NCBI RefSeq assembly: GCF_026274175.1
Contig: NZ_JAPHNL010000013.1
Span: 1-64,000 of the forward strand
Reading direction: 5' to 3'
DNA: 64,000 nucleotides
Source: Streptomyces beihaiensis
GTDB lineage: Bacteria; Actinomycetota; Actinomycetes; Streptomycetales; Streptomycetaceae
Below, piece after piece: positions 48,658-57,778 of the stretch. The notes beneath the pieces were generated by a model, which worked only from the letters and a program-made list of their open reading frames with translations, did no database searches and was not told the origin of the DNA. Position numbers and translations under genes: made by a program. Each line of letters starts with the position of its first letter. Position 1 is the stretch's first letter.

Positions 48658-49923
48658 GTGGTCGACGCGGACCTGACGTTCGTCATCGTCGGAGGAGGGC
48701 TCGCCGGTGCGAAGGCCGCCGAGACCCTCCGCGCCGAGGGCTTCACAGGGCGGGTGATCCTGCTCGGCGACGAACGGGACCACCCCTACGAACGCCCGCC
48801 CCTGTCCAAGGGGTACCTGCAGGGCAAGGAGGACCGCGACAGCGTCTTCGTCCACGAGCCGACCTGGTACGCCAACCACGACATCGAGCTCCACCTCGGC
48901 CAGCCCGCCACCGCCGTCGACCGCGCCGCCAAGACGGTCCAACTCGGCGACGGCACCGTCATCCGCTACGACAAGCTGCTGCTCGCCACCGGCGCCGAAC
49001 CGCGCCGCCTCGACATCCCCGGCACCCAGCTCGCCGGCGTCCACCACCTGCGCCGCCTCGCCCACGCCGAACGCCTCAAGCACGTCCTCGCCTCACTCGG
49101 CCGGGACAACGGCCACCTGGTGATCGCCGGGGCCGGCTGGATCGGCCTGGAGGTCGCCGCCGCCGCGCGCGAGTACGGCGCCGAGGTCACCGTCGTCGAG
49201 CCACAGCCGACCCCGCTGCACGCCGTGCTCGGCCCCGAGATCGGCCAGATCTTCACCGAGCTCCACAGCGACCACGGGGTCCGCTTCCACTTCGGCGTCA
49301 AACTCACCGCCATCAGCGGCCAGGACGGCATGGTCCTCGCCGCCCACACCGACGACGGCGAGGAACATCCCGCCCACGACGTCCTCGCCGCGATCGGCGC
49401 CGCCCCGCGCACCGCGCTCGCCGAGGCCGCCGGACTCGACCTGGTCGACCGCGCCCACGGCGGCGGCATCGCCGTCGACACCTCGCTGCGCACCAGCGAC
49501 CCGGACATCTTCGCCGCGGGGGACGTCGCCGCGCTGCGGCACCCGCTCTTCGCCGACCGGCTCCGCGTCGAACACTGGGCCAACGCGCTCAACGGCGGCC
49601 CGGCCGCCGCCCGCGCCATGCTCGGCAAGGACGTCACGTACGACCGCGTGCCCTACTTCTTCTCCGACCAGTACGACCTGGGCCTCGAGTACTCCGGCTG
49701 GGCGCCCCCGGGCTCGTACGACCAGGTGGTGATCCGCGGCGACGCGGGCAAGCGCGAGTTCATCGCGTTCTGGCTCAAGGACGGGCAGGTCCTCGCCGGG
49801 ATGAACGTGAATGTGTGGGACGTCACCGAGCCGGTCCAGCAGCTGATCCGCTCCGGCGCCCGCCCCGGCACCGACCGCCTCGCCGACCCGTCCGTCCCCC
49901 TCACCGATCTCGTGACCGAGTGA
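48658..49923 (+). CDS. Ferredoxin reductase-type FAD-dependent oxidoreductase
   Basis: 421-residue flavoprotein. FAD motif FVIVGGGLAGAKAAETL near residue 6, HPYERPPLSKGYLQG, NAD motif HLVIAGAGWIGLEVAAAA near 155, and IFAAGDVAALRH, then a C-terminal reductase domain (VPYFFSDQYDLGLEYSGWA). This layout is that of ferredoxin/rubredoxin reductases serving P450s or dioxygenases. The GTG at 48658 has a strong GAGGAGG. No redox partner gene is adjacent. Confidence 0.9.
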   Translation: MVDADLTFVIVGGGLAGAKAAETLRAEGFTGRVILLGDERDHPYERPPLSKGYLQGKEDRDSVFVHEPTWYANHDIELHLGQPATAVDRAAKTVQLGDGTVIRYDKLLLATGAEPRRLDIPGTQLAGVHHLRRLAHAERLKHVLASLGRDNGHLVIAGAGWIGLEVAAAAREYGAEVTVVEPQPTPLHAVLGPEIGQIFTELHSDHGVRFHFGVKLTAISGQDGMVLAAHTDDGEEHPAHDVLAAIGAAPRTALAEAAGLDLVDRAHGGGIAVDTSLRTSDPDIFAAGDVAALRHPLFADRLRVEHWANALNGGPAAARAMLGKDVTYDRVPYFFSDQYDLGLEYSGWAPPGSYDQVVIRGDAGKREFIAFWLKDGQVLAGMNVNVWDVTEPVQQLIRSGARPGTDRLADPSVPLTDLVTE

Positions 49924-49982
49924 CGGGAGGAGCGAGCCACGGGAGGGGCGGGAGTGTCCGACCGCCCCCGTAGAATCGCCGT

Positions 49983-51902
49983 GTGGCAGGCAGGATCAAT
50001 GACGAGGACGTGAAGGCGGTTCGGGACGCGGTCCCGATCGACGCCGTGGTCTCCGAATACCTGCAACTGCGCAACGCGGGCGGCGGCAACCTCAAGGGCC
50101 TGTGCCCGTTCCACGACGAGAAGTCCCCGTCCTTCCAGGTCAGCCCCAGCAAGGGTCTCTTCCACTGCTTCGGCTGCCAGGAAGGCGGCGACACCATCAC
50201 GTTCGTGATGAAGGTCGACCACCTCTCCTTCTCGGAGGCCGTCGAGCGCCTCGCCGGACAGGCCGGCATCACGCTCCGCTACGAGGAGGGCGGCTACAAC
50301 CCGACCCACCAGCGCGGCGAGCGCATCCGCCTGGTCGAGGCCCACAAGATCGCCGCGCAGTTCTACGTCGACCAGCTGGAGTCACCGGAGGCCGAGATCG
50401 GCCGCGCCTTCCTCGCCGAGCGCGGCTTCGACCAGGCCGCCGCCCAGCACTTCGGCGTCGGCTACAGCCCGGCGGGCTGGGACCACCTCACCCGCTTCCT
50501 GCGCGGCAAGGGCTTCAGCGACAAGGAGCTGATCCTCTCCGGCCTCTCCCAGGACGGCCGCCGCGGGCCCATCGACCGGTTCCGCGGCCGCCTGATGTGG
50601 CCCATCCGCGACATCGGCGGCGACGTCGTCGGCTTCGGCGCCCGTCGCCTGCGCGACGACGACAACGGCCCGAAGTACCTGAACACCCCCGACACCCCGA
50701 TCTACAAGAAGTCGCAGGTCCTGTACGGCATCGACCTCGCCAAGAAGGAGATCGCGAAGTCGTCCCGCGCGGTCGTCGTCGAGGGCTACACCGACGTCAT
50801 GGCCTGCCACCTCGCCGGAGTCCCCACCGCCATCGCCACCTGCGGCACCGCCTTCGGCGGCGACCACATCAAGATCCTCAGGCGCCTCCTCATGGACAAC
50901 GGCAGCGCCCGCGTGATCTTCACCTTCGACGGCGACGCGGCCGGGCAGAAGGCCGCGCTGCGTGCCTTCGAGGACGACCAGAAGTTCGCCGCCGAGACGT
51001 ACATCGCCATCGCGCCGGACAACATGGACCCGTGCGAGCTGCGCCTCGCCAAGGGCGACGAGGCCGTCGCCGACCTCGTCGAACCCCGCACCCCGCTCTT
51101 CGAGTTCGCGCTCCGCCAGATCGTCGGCCGCTACGACCTGGAGACCCCGGCGGGCCGCGCCGCCGCCCTCGACGAGGCCGCGCCGATCGTCGCCCGCATC
51201 AAGAACAGCGCCTCGCAGCACGAGGTGGCCGTGCAACTCGCGGGGATGCTCGGCATCCTCGACACCCAGTTCGTGGTCAAGCGTGTCGCGCAGCTGGCCC
51301 GGTGGGCGCGCGAGCGCGGCGGCAGGGGCCCCGCCCCGGCTCCCGCGCCCGGCACACGGGCGGGGCAGGTGCCGGGGCCACAGGCGTCCGGGCCCGCCCG
51401 CCCGTTCGGCGGCCCGGCGCTCACCCTGCGCAACCCGGTGTACACGACCGAGCGTGAGCTGCTCAAGCTCGCCCTCCAGTACCCGGAGTTGGTCTCCCCG
51501 GCCTTCGACGCCTACGGCATCGACGAGTTCACGGCCCCCCCGTACGCCGCCGTGCGCCAGGCCATCCTGGAGGCGGGCGGCGCCGAACAGGGCGTGCACG
51601 ACCCGCAGGCGTACCTCGTGGCGGTCCGCGAGGCGGCCCCCGACGACCAGGTCCGCGCCATGGTGACCGAGCTCGCCGTCGAGGCCATCCACCGCAGGAC
51701 CGTCGACGAGGCGTATGCGGGCGAGCAACTCGTCACCGTCCGCAAGAGAGCCGTCGACCGCCGCATCCACGAGGTCCAGGGCACCCTCACGCGTCTCGGC
51801 TCGGGCGGCGACCCGCAGCAGCTCGCGGCCGTGCAGAACGAGCTGTGGGTGCTCCAGCAGTACGGCCAGGCGCTGCGCGAACAGGGCCCCGGCGCGCTCT
51901 GA
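49983..51902 (+). CDS. dnaG: DNA primase
   Basis: 639-residue enzyme that makes RNA primers at the replication fork. The zinc finger is C41-x2-H44-x17-C62-x2-C65. The catalytic core follows with the TOPRIM motif VVVEGYTDVMACHLAG and FTFDGDAAGQKAA, and the C-terminal domain should bind the DnaB helicase. A Pro/Gly/Ala-rich linker (about 440-475) separates core and C-terminus. The GTG at 49983 has no ribosome site; TAGAAT at 49971-49976 suggests transcription starts at the codon, so it is probably leaderless. Confidence 0.96.
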   Translation: MAGRINDEDVKAVRDAVPIDAVVSEYLQLRNAGGGNLKGLCPFHDEKSPSFQVSPSKGLFHCFGCQEGGDTITFVMKVDHLSFSEAVERLAGQAGITLRYEEGGYNPTHQRGERIRLVEAHKIAAQFYVDQLESPEAEIGRAFLAERGFDQAAAQHFGVGYSPAGWDHLTRFLRGKGFSDKELILSGLSQDGRRGPIDRFRGRLMWPIRDIGGDVVGFGARRLRDDDNGPKYLNTPDTPIYKKSQVLYGIDLAKKEIAKSSRAVVVEGYTDVMACHLAGVPTAIATCGTAFGGDHIKILRRLLMDNGSARVIFTFDGDAAGQKAALRAFEDDQKFAAETYIAIAPDNMDPCELRLAKGDEAVADLVEPRTPLFEFALRQIVGRYDLETPAGRAAALDEAAPIVARIKNSASQHEVAVQLAGMLGILDTQFVVKRVAQLARWARERGGRGPAPAPAPGTRAGQVPGPQASGPARPFGGPALTLRNPVYTTERELLKLALQYPELVSPAFDAYGIDEFTAPPYAAVRQAILEAGGAEQGVHDPQAYLVAVREAAPDDQVRAMVTELAVEAIHRRTVDEAYAGEQLVTVRKRAVDRRIHEVQGTLTRLGSGGDPQQLAAVQNELWVLQQYGQALREQGPGAL

Positions 51903-52030
51903 CCGGCGCCCCGGCGCCGTCGTGAGGGGAGGCCGGGGACCTCTCGGTGACCGCGCGTCATGCGGCGGACTCAAAAAGTCATCGCACGCCCCTCGTGGCA
52001 GCAGTGTGTCGTACTCCACACTGGGGTGCG

Positions 52031-53428
52031 GTGCCTGAGTCCTCGGAGCGCGGCCGCAGCCCGGTCATCGGGTTGTCCGACATCCCCGCGGTTCCGCTCG
52101 ACGCGTACGGGACGGATGGCGGCGCGGCCGCCGACCCCGCCCCCCTGCCGCACGCCTCAGCCGCGATCACCCTGGAGGTCGCCCCCGTGCAGACCCAGAC
52201 CCTCACCCACAGCGACAGCGCAGCGCACACCGTCACCGACCCGGACACCACGGCCGAGGACGACGTGCTCAGCTCGGTCCCGACGCAGAACAGGGCCGAG
52301 CACCATCCGGAGGCGAGCACGACGACTTCCGCCCCGACGGGCACCGACACCCCTGCCGACTCCTCTGACTCGGCCGCTCCCTCTGGCTCCTCTGGCTCCG
52401 CCGACTCTTCTGGCTCGGCCGATCCCTCTGGCTCCGCCGACTCCTCCGAGAGCGCGGAACCACCTGAACCGGTGCGCGGCGCCGTCCGCGCCGACGCCTC
52501 CGGCCCCTCCTCCGACCTGTTCCGCCAGTACCTGCGCGAGATCGGCCGCATCCCGCTCCTCACCGCCGCCGAGGAGGTCGAGCTCGCGCGGCGCGTCGAG
52601 GCGGGCCTGTTCGCCGAGGAGAAGCTCACCACGGCCGACGCCACCGCCCCCGACGGCCTGGACGACCAACTGGCCCTCGACCTCGACCGCCTTGTGGTCA
52701 TGGGCCGCATGGCCAAGCGCCGCCTCATCGAGGCCAACCTGCGCCTGGTCGTCTCCGTCGCCAAGCGCTACGTGGGGCGCGGACTGACCATGCTCGACCT
52801 CGTCCAGGAGGGAAACCTGGGCCTGATCAGGGCGGTCGAGAAGTTCGACTACGCGCGCGGCTACAAGTTCTCCACGTACGCCACCTGGTGGATCCGCCAG
52901 GCCATGTCCCGCGCCCTCGCCGACCAGGCCCGCACCATCCGTGTCCCCGTCCACGTCGTCGAGCTCATCAACCGCGTCGTCCGCGTCCAGCGCCGCATGC
53001 TCCAGGAGCGCGGCTACGAGCCCACGCCGGACGAGGTCGCCGCCCACCTCGACCTGTCGCAGGAACGCGTCAGCGAGGTACTGCGCCTGGCCCAGGAGCC
53101 GGTCTCCCTGCACGCACCCGTCGGCGAGGAGGAGGACGTCGCGCTCGGCGACCTCATCGAGGACGGCGACGCGGCCAGCCCCGTGGAGTCCGCCGCCTTC
53201 CTCCTCCTGCGCCAACACCTGGAGGCCGTCCTGTCCACGCTCGGCGAGCGCGAACGCAAGGTGGTGCAACTGCGCTACGGCCTGGCCGACGGCCGCCCGC
53301 GCACCCTGGAGGAGATAGGCCGCATCTTCGGCGTGACCCGTGAACGCATCCGCCAGATCGAGTCCAAGACCCTCAACAAGCTGCGCGATCACGCTTTCGC
53401 CGACCAGCTCCGCGGTTACCTGGACTGA
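52031..53428 (+). CDS. hrdA: RNA polymerase sigma factor, HrdA-type (group 2)
   Basis: About 465-residue sigma-70 family protein. Region 1.2 [25 protein letters not shown]; region 2 [61 protein letters not shown]; region 4 [40 protein letters not shown]. The first ~150 residues are an acidic Ser/Asp/Pro-rich extension without fold signals. The gene next to dnaG points to HrdA rather than HrdB, which is larger and essential. The start is uncertain: the frame opens at 51947, and the GTG at 52031 is my choice. Confidence 0.88.
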   Translation: MPESSERGRSPVIGLSDIPAVPLDAYGTDGGAAADPAPLPHASAAITLEVAPVQTQTLTHSDSAAHTVTDPDTTAEDDVLSSVPTQNRAEHHPEASTTTSAPTGTDTPADSSDSAAPSGSSGSADSSGSADPSGSADSSESAEPPEPVRGAVRADASGPSSDLFRQYLREIGRIPLLTAAEEVELARRVEAGLFAEEKLTTADATAPDGLDDQLALDLDRLVVMGRMAKRRLIEANLRLVVSVAKRYVGRGLTMLDLVQEGNLGLIRAVEKFDYARGYKFSTYATWWIRQAMSRALADQARTIRVPVHVVELINRVVRVQRRMLQERGYEPTPDEVAAHLDLSQERVSEVLRLAQEPVSLHAPVGEEEDVALGDLIEDGDAASPVESAAFLLLRQHLEAVLSTLGERERKVVQLRYGLADGRPRTLEEIGRIFGVTRERIRQIESKTLNKLRDHAFADQLRGYLD

Positions 53429-53463
53429 CGAGGAGGACAGGACTACCCGACGGCGGGCGAGGA

Positions 53464-53497
53464 CCGAAGGGGCGCGGGGAACCGCGCGAGCCACCGC
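53464..53497. repeat. Streptomyces interspersed GC repeat, copy C (inverted)
   Basis: Read on the minus strand this gives GCGGTGGCTCGCGCGG then TTCCCCGCGCCCCTTCGG. It lies in the 139-base convergent gap between hrdA and the ABC exporter. Confidence 0.75.
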
Positions 53498-53567
53498 ATG
53501 AGCCCGGCACCCGGCAGAAAACCCCGCACCCCTCCCCGCCCCCTACGGCCCCCGCCGCTTACAGGCT

Positions 53568-55499
53568 CTAGTCGACCTCCGCGACAGCCTCCGCGAACTG
53601 CGCCTCGTACAGCCGCTGATACGCCCCGCCGGAGCCGACCAGCTCATCGTGCGAGCCCTGTTCGACGATCGCCCCGTTCTCCATGACGAGAATCGTGTCG
53701 GCGTCGCGGATCGTCGAAAGACGGTGCGCGATGACGAACGAGGTCCGCCCCGCGGCGAGCCGGGCCATGGCCTTCTGGATGAGCACCTCGGTCCGGGTGT
53801 CGACGGAACTGGTCGCCTCGTCGAGCACGAGGATCACCGGGTCCGACAAGAACGCCCGAGCGATGGTGATGAGCTGCTTCTCGCCCGCGCTCACCCCGGT
53901 CCCCTCGTCGTCGAGGACGGTGTCGTACCCGTCCGGCAGCGTCCGGATGAACCGGTCCGCGTGCGCGGCCTTCGCCGCCGCCTCGACCTGCTCACGGCTG
54001 ACGTCCTTCGCCGAGCCGTACGCGATGTTCTCCGCGATGGTCCCGCCGAACAGCCACGTGTCCTGCAACACCATGCCGATCCCGGCCCGCAGGTCGTCGC
54101 GGGTCATCTTCGCGATGTCCACGCCGTCGAGCGTGATCCGCCCGCCGGTCACCTCGTAGAACCGCAACAGCAGATTGACGAGGGTCGTCTTTCCGGCCCC
54201 CGTCGGCCCGACGATGGCCACCGTGTGGCCGGGCTCGGCGGTCAGCGACAGGTCCTCGATGAGCGGCTTGTCCTCCTCGTAGCGGAAGGCGACGTGCTCG
54301 AACTCGACGTGCCCGCGCAGCGGATCCGGCTTCTGCCCCGGCGCGGGGTCCGCCGACTGTTCCTCGGCGTCGAGCAGTTCGAAGATCCGCTCCGCCGACG
54401 CGACACCCGACTGCACCAGGTTGGCCATCGAGGCGAGCTGCGTCAGCGGCATCGAGAACTGCCGCGAGTACTGGATGAACGCCTGTACGTCACCGATGGA
54501 CAGCGACCCGGACGCCACCCGCAACCCGCCGACCACGGCGACGAGCACGTAGTTCAGATTGGAGATGAAGAACATCAGCGGCTGCATGATGCCGCTGTTG
54601 AACTGCGCCTTGAACGACGCCTCGTACAGCGCCTGGTTCTGCTCCGCGAACTGCTCGGCCGACTCCTTCTGCCGCCCGAACACCTTCACCAGGGCGTGCC
54701 CGGTGTACATCTCCTCGACGTGGGCGTTGAGCGCGCCGGTCGTCCGCCACTGCTGCACGAACTGCGGCTGCGCCCGCTTGCCGACCTTCGCCGCCACGAA
54801 CACCGACAGCGGCACCGTGACCAGCGCGACGAGCGCGAGAATCCACGAGATCCAGAACATCATCGTCAGCACGCCGATGACCGTCAGCAGCGAGTTGAGC
54901 ATCTGGCCCATCGACTGCTGCATGGTCTGGTTGATGTTGTCGATGTCGTTGGTGGCGCGACTGAGCACCTCGCCGCGCTTCTGCCGGTCGTAGTACGACA
55001 GCGGCAGCCGCTCCAGCTTGGCCTGCATGTCGGCGCGCAGCCGCGCCACGGCCAGGTTGATCAGCCGGTTGGCGAGCCGCGTGCCGATCATCATAGCCAG
55101 GCCCGCGCACGCGAACACCGCGAGGCCGAGCAGCAGCACCTCACCGATGTGCCCGAAGTCGACGCCCTTGCCCGGCGTGAAGTCGACGCCGCCGAGCATG
55201 TCGGCGACGCCGCCCTGCCCCCGGGCGCGCAGACCGTCGATCACCTGCTGCTTGGTCTGCCCGGCCGGCATCCGCCCGCCGATGATCCCGCCGAACAGCA
55301 GGTCGGTCGCGCGGCCGAGGATCTTCGGCCCGACGACCGAGAGGCCGACGCTGACCATGACGGAGACCAGCACGCACGCCACCGCCGCGCGGTGCGCCGC
55401 GAGCCGCTTGAGGAGTCGCTTGCCCGACCCCTTGAAGTCCATCGAACGCGAACCGGGGCCGCCGCCCGCCGCCATCCGCGCCGCCGCAGGACCCGCCAT
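53568..55499 (-). CDS. ABC exporter subunit 2 (catalytically competent half)
   Basis: 643-residue half-transporter with an N-terminal six-helix membrane domain (about 35-340) and a C-terminal ATPase. Walker A GPTGAGKTT, signature VSAGEKQ (degenerate in place of SGGQ), Walker B VILVLDEATSS with the catalytic Glu, and the switch His in VIAHRLST. Its start codon overlaps the stop of subunit 1 by one base (TGATG), so the two should be made together as a heterodimer of the TM287/288 kind. Substrate unknown; these are multidrug-type exporters. Confidence 0.92.
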   Translation of the reverse strand: MAGPAAARMAAGGGPGSRSMDFKGSGKRLLKRLAAHRAAVACVLVSVMVSVGLSVVGPKILGRATDLLFGGIIGGRMPAGQTKQQVIDGLRARGQGGVADMLGGVDFTPGKGVDFGHIGEVLLLGLAVFACAGLAMMIGTRLANRLINLAVARLRADMQAKLERLPLSYYDRQKRGEVLSRATNDIDNINQTMQQSMGQMLNSLLTVIGVLTMMFWISWILALVALVTVPLSVFVAAKVGKRAQPQFVQQWRTTGALNAHVEEMYTGHALVKVFGRQKESAEQFAEQNQALYEASFKAQFNSGIMQPLMFFISNLNYVLVAVVGGLRVASGSLSIGDVQAFIQYSRQFSMPLTQLASMANLVQSGVASAERIFELLDAEEQSADPAPGQKPDPLRGHVEFEHVAFRYEEDKPLIEDLSLTAEPGHTVAIVGPTGAGKTTLVNLLLRFYEVTGGRITLDGVDIAKMTRDDLRAGIGMVLQDTWLFGGTIAENIAYGSAKDVSREQVEAAAKAAHADRFIRTLPDGYDTVLDDEGTGVSAGEKQLITIARAFLSDPVILVLDEATSSVDTRTEVLIQKAMARLAAGRTSFVIAHRLSTIRDADTILVMENGAIVEQGSHDELVGSGGAYQRLYEAQFAEAVAEVD

Positions 55500-57238
55500 C
55501 AGGCCGCCTCCGCTTCCGTCAGCTGGGAGAGCACGATCTCCCGGTACGTCTCGTTGCCCGCCATCAGCTCGTGGTGCCGGCCCGTGCCGACGACCTTGCC
55601 CTCGTCGAGGACGACGATGCGGTCGGCGTCCCGGATCGTCGCGACGCGCTGCGCCACGATCACCACGGTCGCGTCGGACGTCTCCTCGCCGAGCGCGCGG
55701 CGCAGCGCCGCGTCGGTCGCGTAGTCGAGCGCCGAGAACGAGTCGTCGAACAGGTAGATCTCCGGCCGCTGCACGAGCGTGCGCGCGATGGCGAGCCGCT
55801 GGCGCTGCCCGCCGGACACGTTCGTGCCGCCCTGGGTGATCGGCGCTTCCAGACCGCCCTCCAGCGCGCTCACGAACTCCTTGGCCTGGGCGACTTCGAG
55901 TGCGTGCCACAGCTCGTCGTCGGTGGCGTCCGGATTCCCGTAGCGCAGATTGGACGCGACGGTGCCGGAGAACAGGTACGGCTTCTGCGGCACGAGCCCG
56001 ACCGTCCGCGCCATCAGCGCCGGGTCGATGCTCTGCACGTCCTCGCCGTCCACGAACACGCCTCCCGCCGTGGCGTCGTAGAGGCGGGGCACGAGACCGA
56101 GCAGCGTCGACTTGCCGCTACCGGTCGAGCCGATGATCGCCGTGGTCTCGCCGGGCTGCGCGACCAGGTCGACGCCGCGCAGGACCGGCTCCTCGGCACC
56201 CGGATAGCCGAAGTCCGCCGCCACGATCTGAAGGTGCCCGCGCCGTCGCAGCTCGCGCACGGTCGCCTCGGGGGCGGGCGGCACGACGCTCGTCTCGGTG
56301 GAGAGCACCTCCTGGACGCGCTCGGCGGACACCTCGGCGCGCGGTACCTGCATGAACATGAACGTGGCCATCATCACGCTCATCACGATCTGCATGAGGT
56401 ACGCGAGGAACGCCGTCAGGTCGCCGATCTGCATGCCGCCGCTGTTGATGCGGTGGGCGCCGAACCAGACGACCGCGATGGACGTGACGTTCACGATCGT
56501 CATGACGAACGGGAACATCAGCGCCATGATCCGCCCGGTGGCGAGCGAGGTCTCGGTCAGGTCGAGGTTGGCCCGCCCGAACCGCTCCTTCTCGTACGCG
56601 TCCCGGACGAACGCGCGGATCACACGGTTGCCGGTGATCTGCTCACGCAACACCCGGTTGACCGTGTCGAGCTTCTTCTGCATGGACCGGAACAGCGGCC
56701 GCATCTTACGGATGATGAGGGTCAGCACGATCGCCATGACCGGCAGCACGGCGAGCAGCACGCCGGACAGCGGCACGTCGAGGCCGAGGGCCATGACCAC
56801 ACCACCGATGCACATGATCGGCGCCGACACCATGAGCGTGAAGCCCATCAGCACGACCATCTGGACCTGCTGCACGTCGTTGGTGGTCCGGGTGATCAGC
56901 GAGGGCGCGCCGAACTGCCCGACCTCCCGCGCCGAGAACGACTGCACCCGGTCGAAGACGCCCGCGCGCACGTCCCGGCCGAGCGCGGCGGCGGTCCGGG
57001 CGCCGAAGAACACGGCGCCGGTGTTGCACACGACCTGCACGACGGTGACGCCGAGCATCAGTGCGCCGTAGCTCAGGATGTAGCCGGTGTCGCCCTTGAC
57101 GACACCGTTGTCGATGATGTGCGCGTTGAGGGTGGGCAGGTACAGCGAGGCGCAGGTCTGCAGGAACTGCAGCAGCACCAGCAGCCCGATGGGTTTCTTG
57201 TACGGGCGGAGGTATCTCCGCAGGAGTCGTATGAGCAC
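55499..57238 (-). CDS. ABC exporter subunit 1 (degenerate-site half)
   Basis: 579-residue half-transporter. Six-helix membrane domain (LIRLLRRYLRPYKKPIGLLV onward), Walker A GSTGSGKST, intact signature VSGGQRQ, and Walker B IYLFDDSFSALD in which Asp replaces the catalytic Glu. The switch residue region reads IVAQRVAT, with Gln in place of His. Both changes are typical of the non-hydrolytic half of heterodimeric exporters. The GTG at 57238 follows GAGAGACC. Confidence 0.92.
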   Translation of the reverse strand: MLIRLLRRYLRPYKKPIGLLVLLQFLQTCASLYLPTLNAHIIDNGVVKGDTGYILSYGALMLGVTVVQVVCNTGAVFFGARTAAALGRDVRAGVFDRVQSFSAREVGQFGAPSLITRTTNDVQQVQMVVLMGFTLMVSAPIMCIGGVVMALGLDVPLSGVLLAVLPVMAIVLTLIIRKMRPLFRSMQKKLDTVNRVLREQITGNRVIRAFVRDAYEKERFGRANLDLTETSLATGRIMALMFPFVMTIVNVTSIAVVWFGAHRINSGGMQIGDLTAFLAYLMQIVMSVMMATFMFMQVPRAEVSAERVQEVLSTETSVVPPAPEATVRELRRRGHLQIVAADFGYPGAEEPVLRGVDLVAQPGETTAIIGSTGSGKSTLLGLVPRLYDATAGGVFVDGEDVQSIDPALMARTVGLVPQKPYLFSGTVASNLRYGNPDATDDELWHALEVAQAKEFVSALEGGLEAPITQGGTNVSGGQRQRLAIARTLVQRPEIYLFDDSFSALDYATDAALRRALGEETSDATVVIVAQRVATIRDADRIVVLDEGKVVGTGRHHELMAGNETYREIVLSQLTEAEAA

Positions 57239-57443
57239 GCTCGGTCTCTCGGTGTCGGCGGGTTGAGGTGTGAGCGGACGGTATGGGGAGGGGACGCGCG
57301 CGCCGCCGTCGAAACGACGACGCCATGCACCCCTATCGTCGAACACTCCCCCCGCGTTACCTCAACCCATTTAGCCGGGGGCCGACGGCGGAGGGTGGAC
57401 ATTCGGGGGCCGGGGGGCGGGGCCCGGGGTGGCGGGGGCAGCC

Positions 57444-57607
57444 GGGGGCCGACATCCGGGGGCCGATGGCCGAGGGCAGCCGATCGTCGGGGCCGGTGGC
57501 TGGTGGACCGGGGCGTCCGACAGCCGGGGCTGGGGCAGCCGAGGGCTGGGGGCCGACATCCGGGGGCCGATGGCCGAGGGCAGCCGATCGTCGGGACCGG
57601 TGGCTGG
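57444..57607. repeat. 60-base direct repeat pair
   Basis: 57444-57503 and 57548-57607 are the same 60-base sequence with a single G/A difference (at the CGTCGGG[G/A]CCGG position), offset by 104 bases. The 44 bases between are also G-rich. Confidence 0.85.
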
Positions 57608-57694
57608 GGGCAGCCGACCTCCGGGGGCCGGGGGCCGGGGGATGACAGGCAGGGCCGGTGGCTGGTGACTGGTGGCCGGTAGCCGGAAGCCAGT

Positions 57695-57736
57695 GGGCGG
57701 CGGCCCGCGGGCGGCGGCCCGCGGGCGGCGGCCCGC
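57695..57736. repeat. Triple 14-base repeat GGGCGGCGGCCCGC
   Basis: Three perfect consecutive copies (57695-57708, 57709-57722, 57723-57736) and a partial fourth, 43 bases before the end of the sugar kinase gene. The unit contains GCGGGC/GCCCGC complements and can form nested hairpins, so it could also terminate kinase transcription. Confidence 0.8.
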
Positions 57737-57778
57737 GGGCGGTGGCCGGTGGGCGATGGACGGTGGCCGCCGCGAGGG

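Larger units (their letters stand above)
57239..57778. other. G-rich repetitive intergenic region
   Basis: 540 bases without a gene. The plus strand is strongly G-rich with many GGGGG runs. It contains a 60-base direct repeat pair and a 14-base triple repeat (separate entries). The ABC exporter promoter must lie at its low-coordinate end, before 57444. Confidence 0.65.

Noticed and set aside
52002-52023. Inverted repeat CAGTGTG/CACACTG ahead of hrdA
   Set aside because: Seven-base arms in GC-rich DNA are weak evidence, and the hrdA start is uncertain, so position relative to the promoter cannot be judged.
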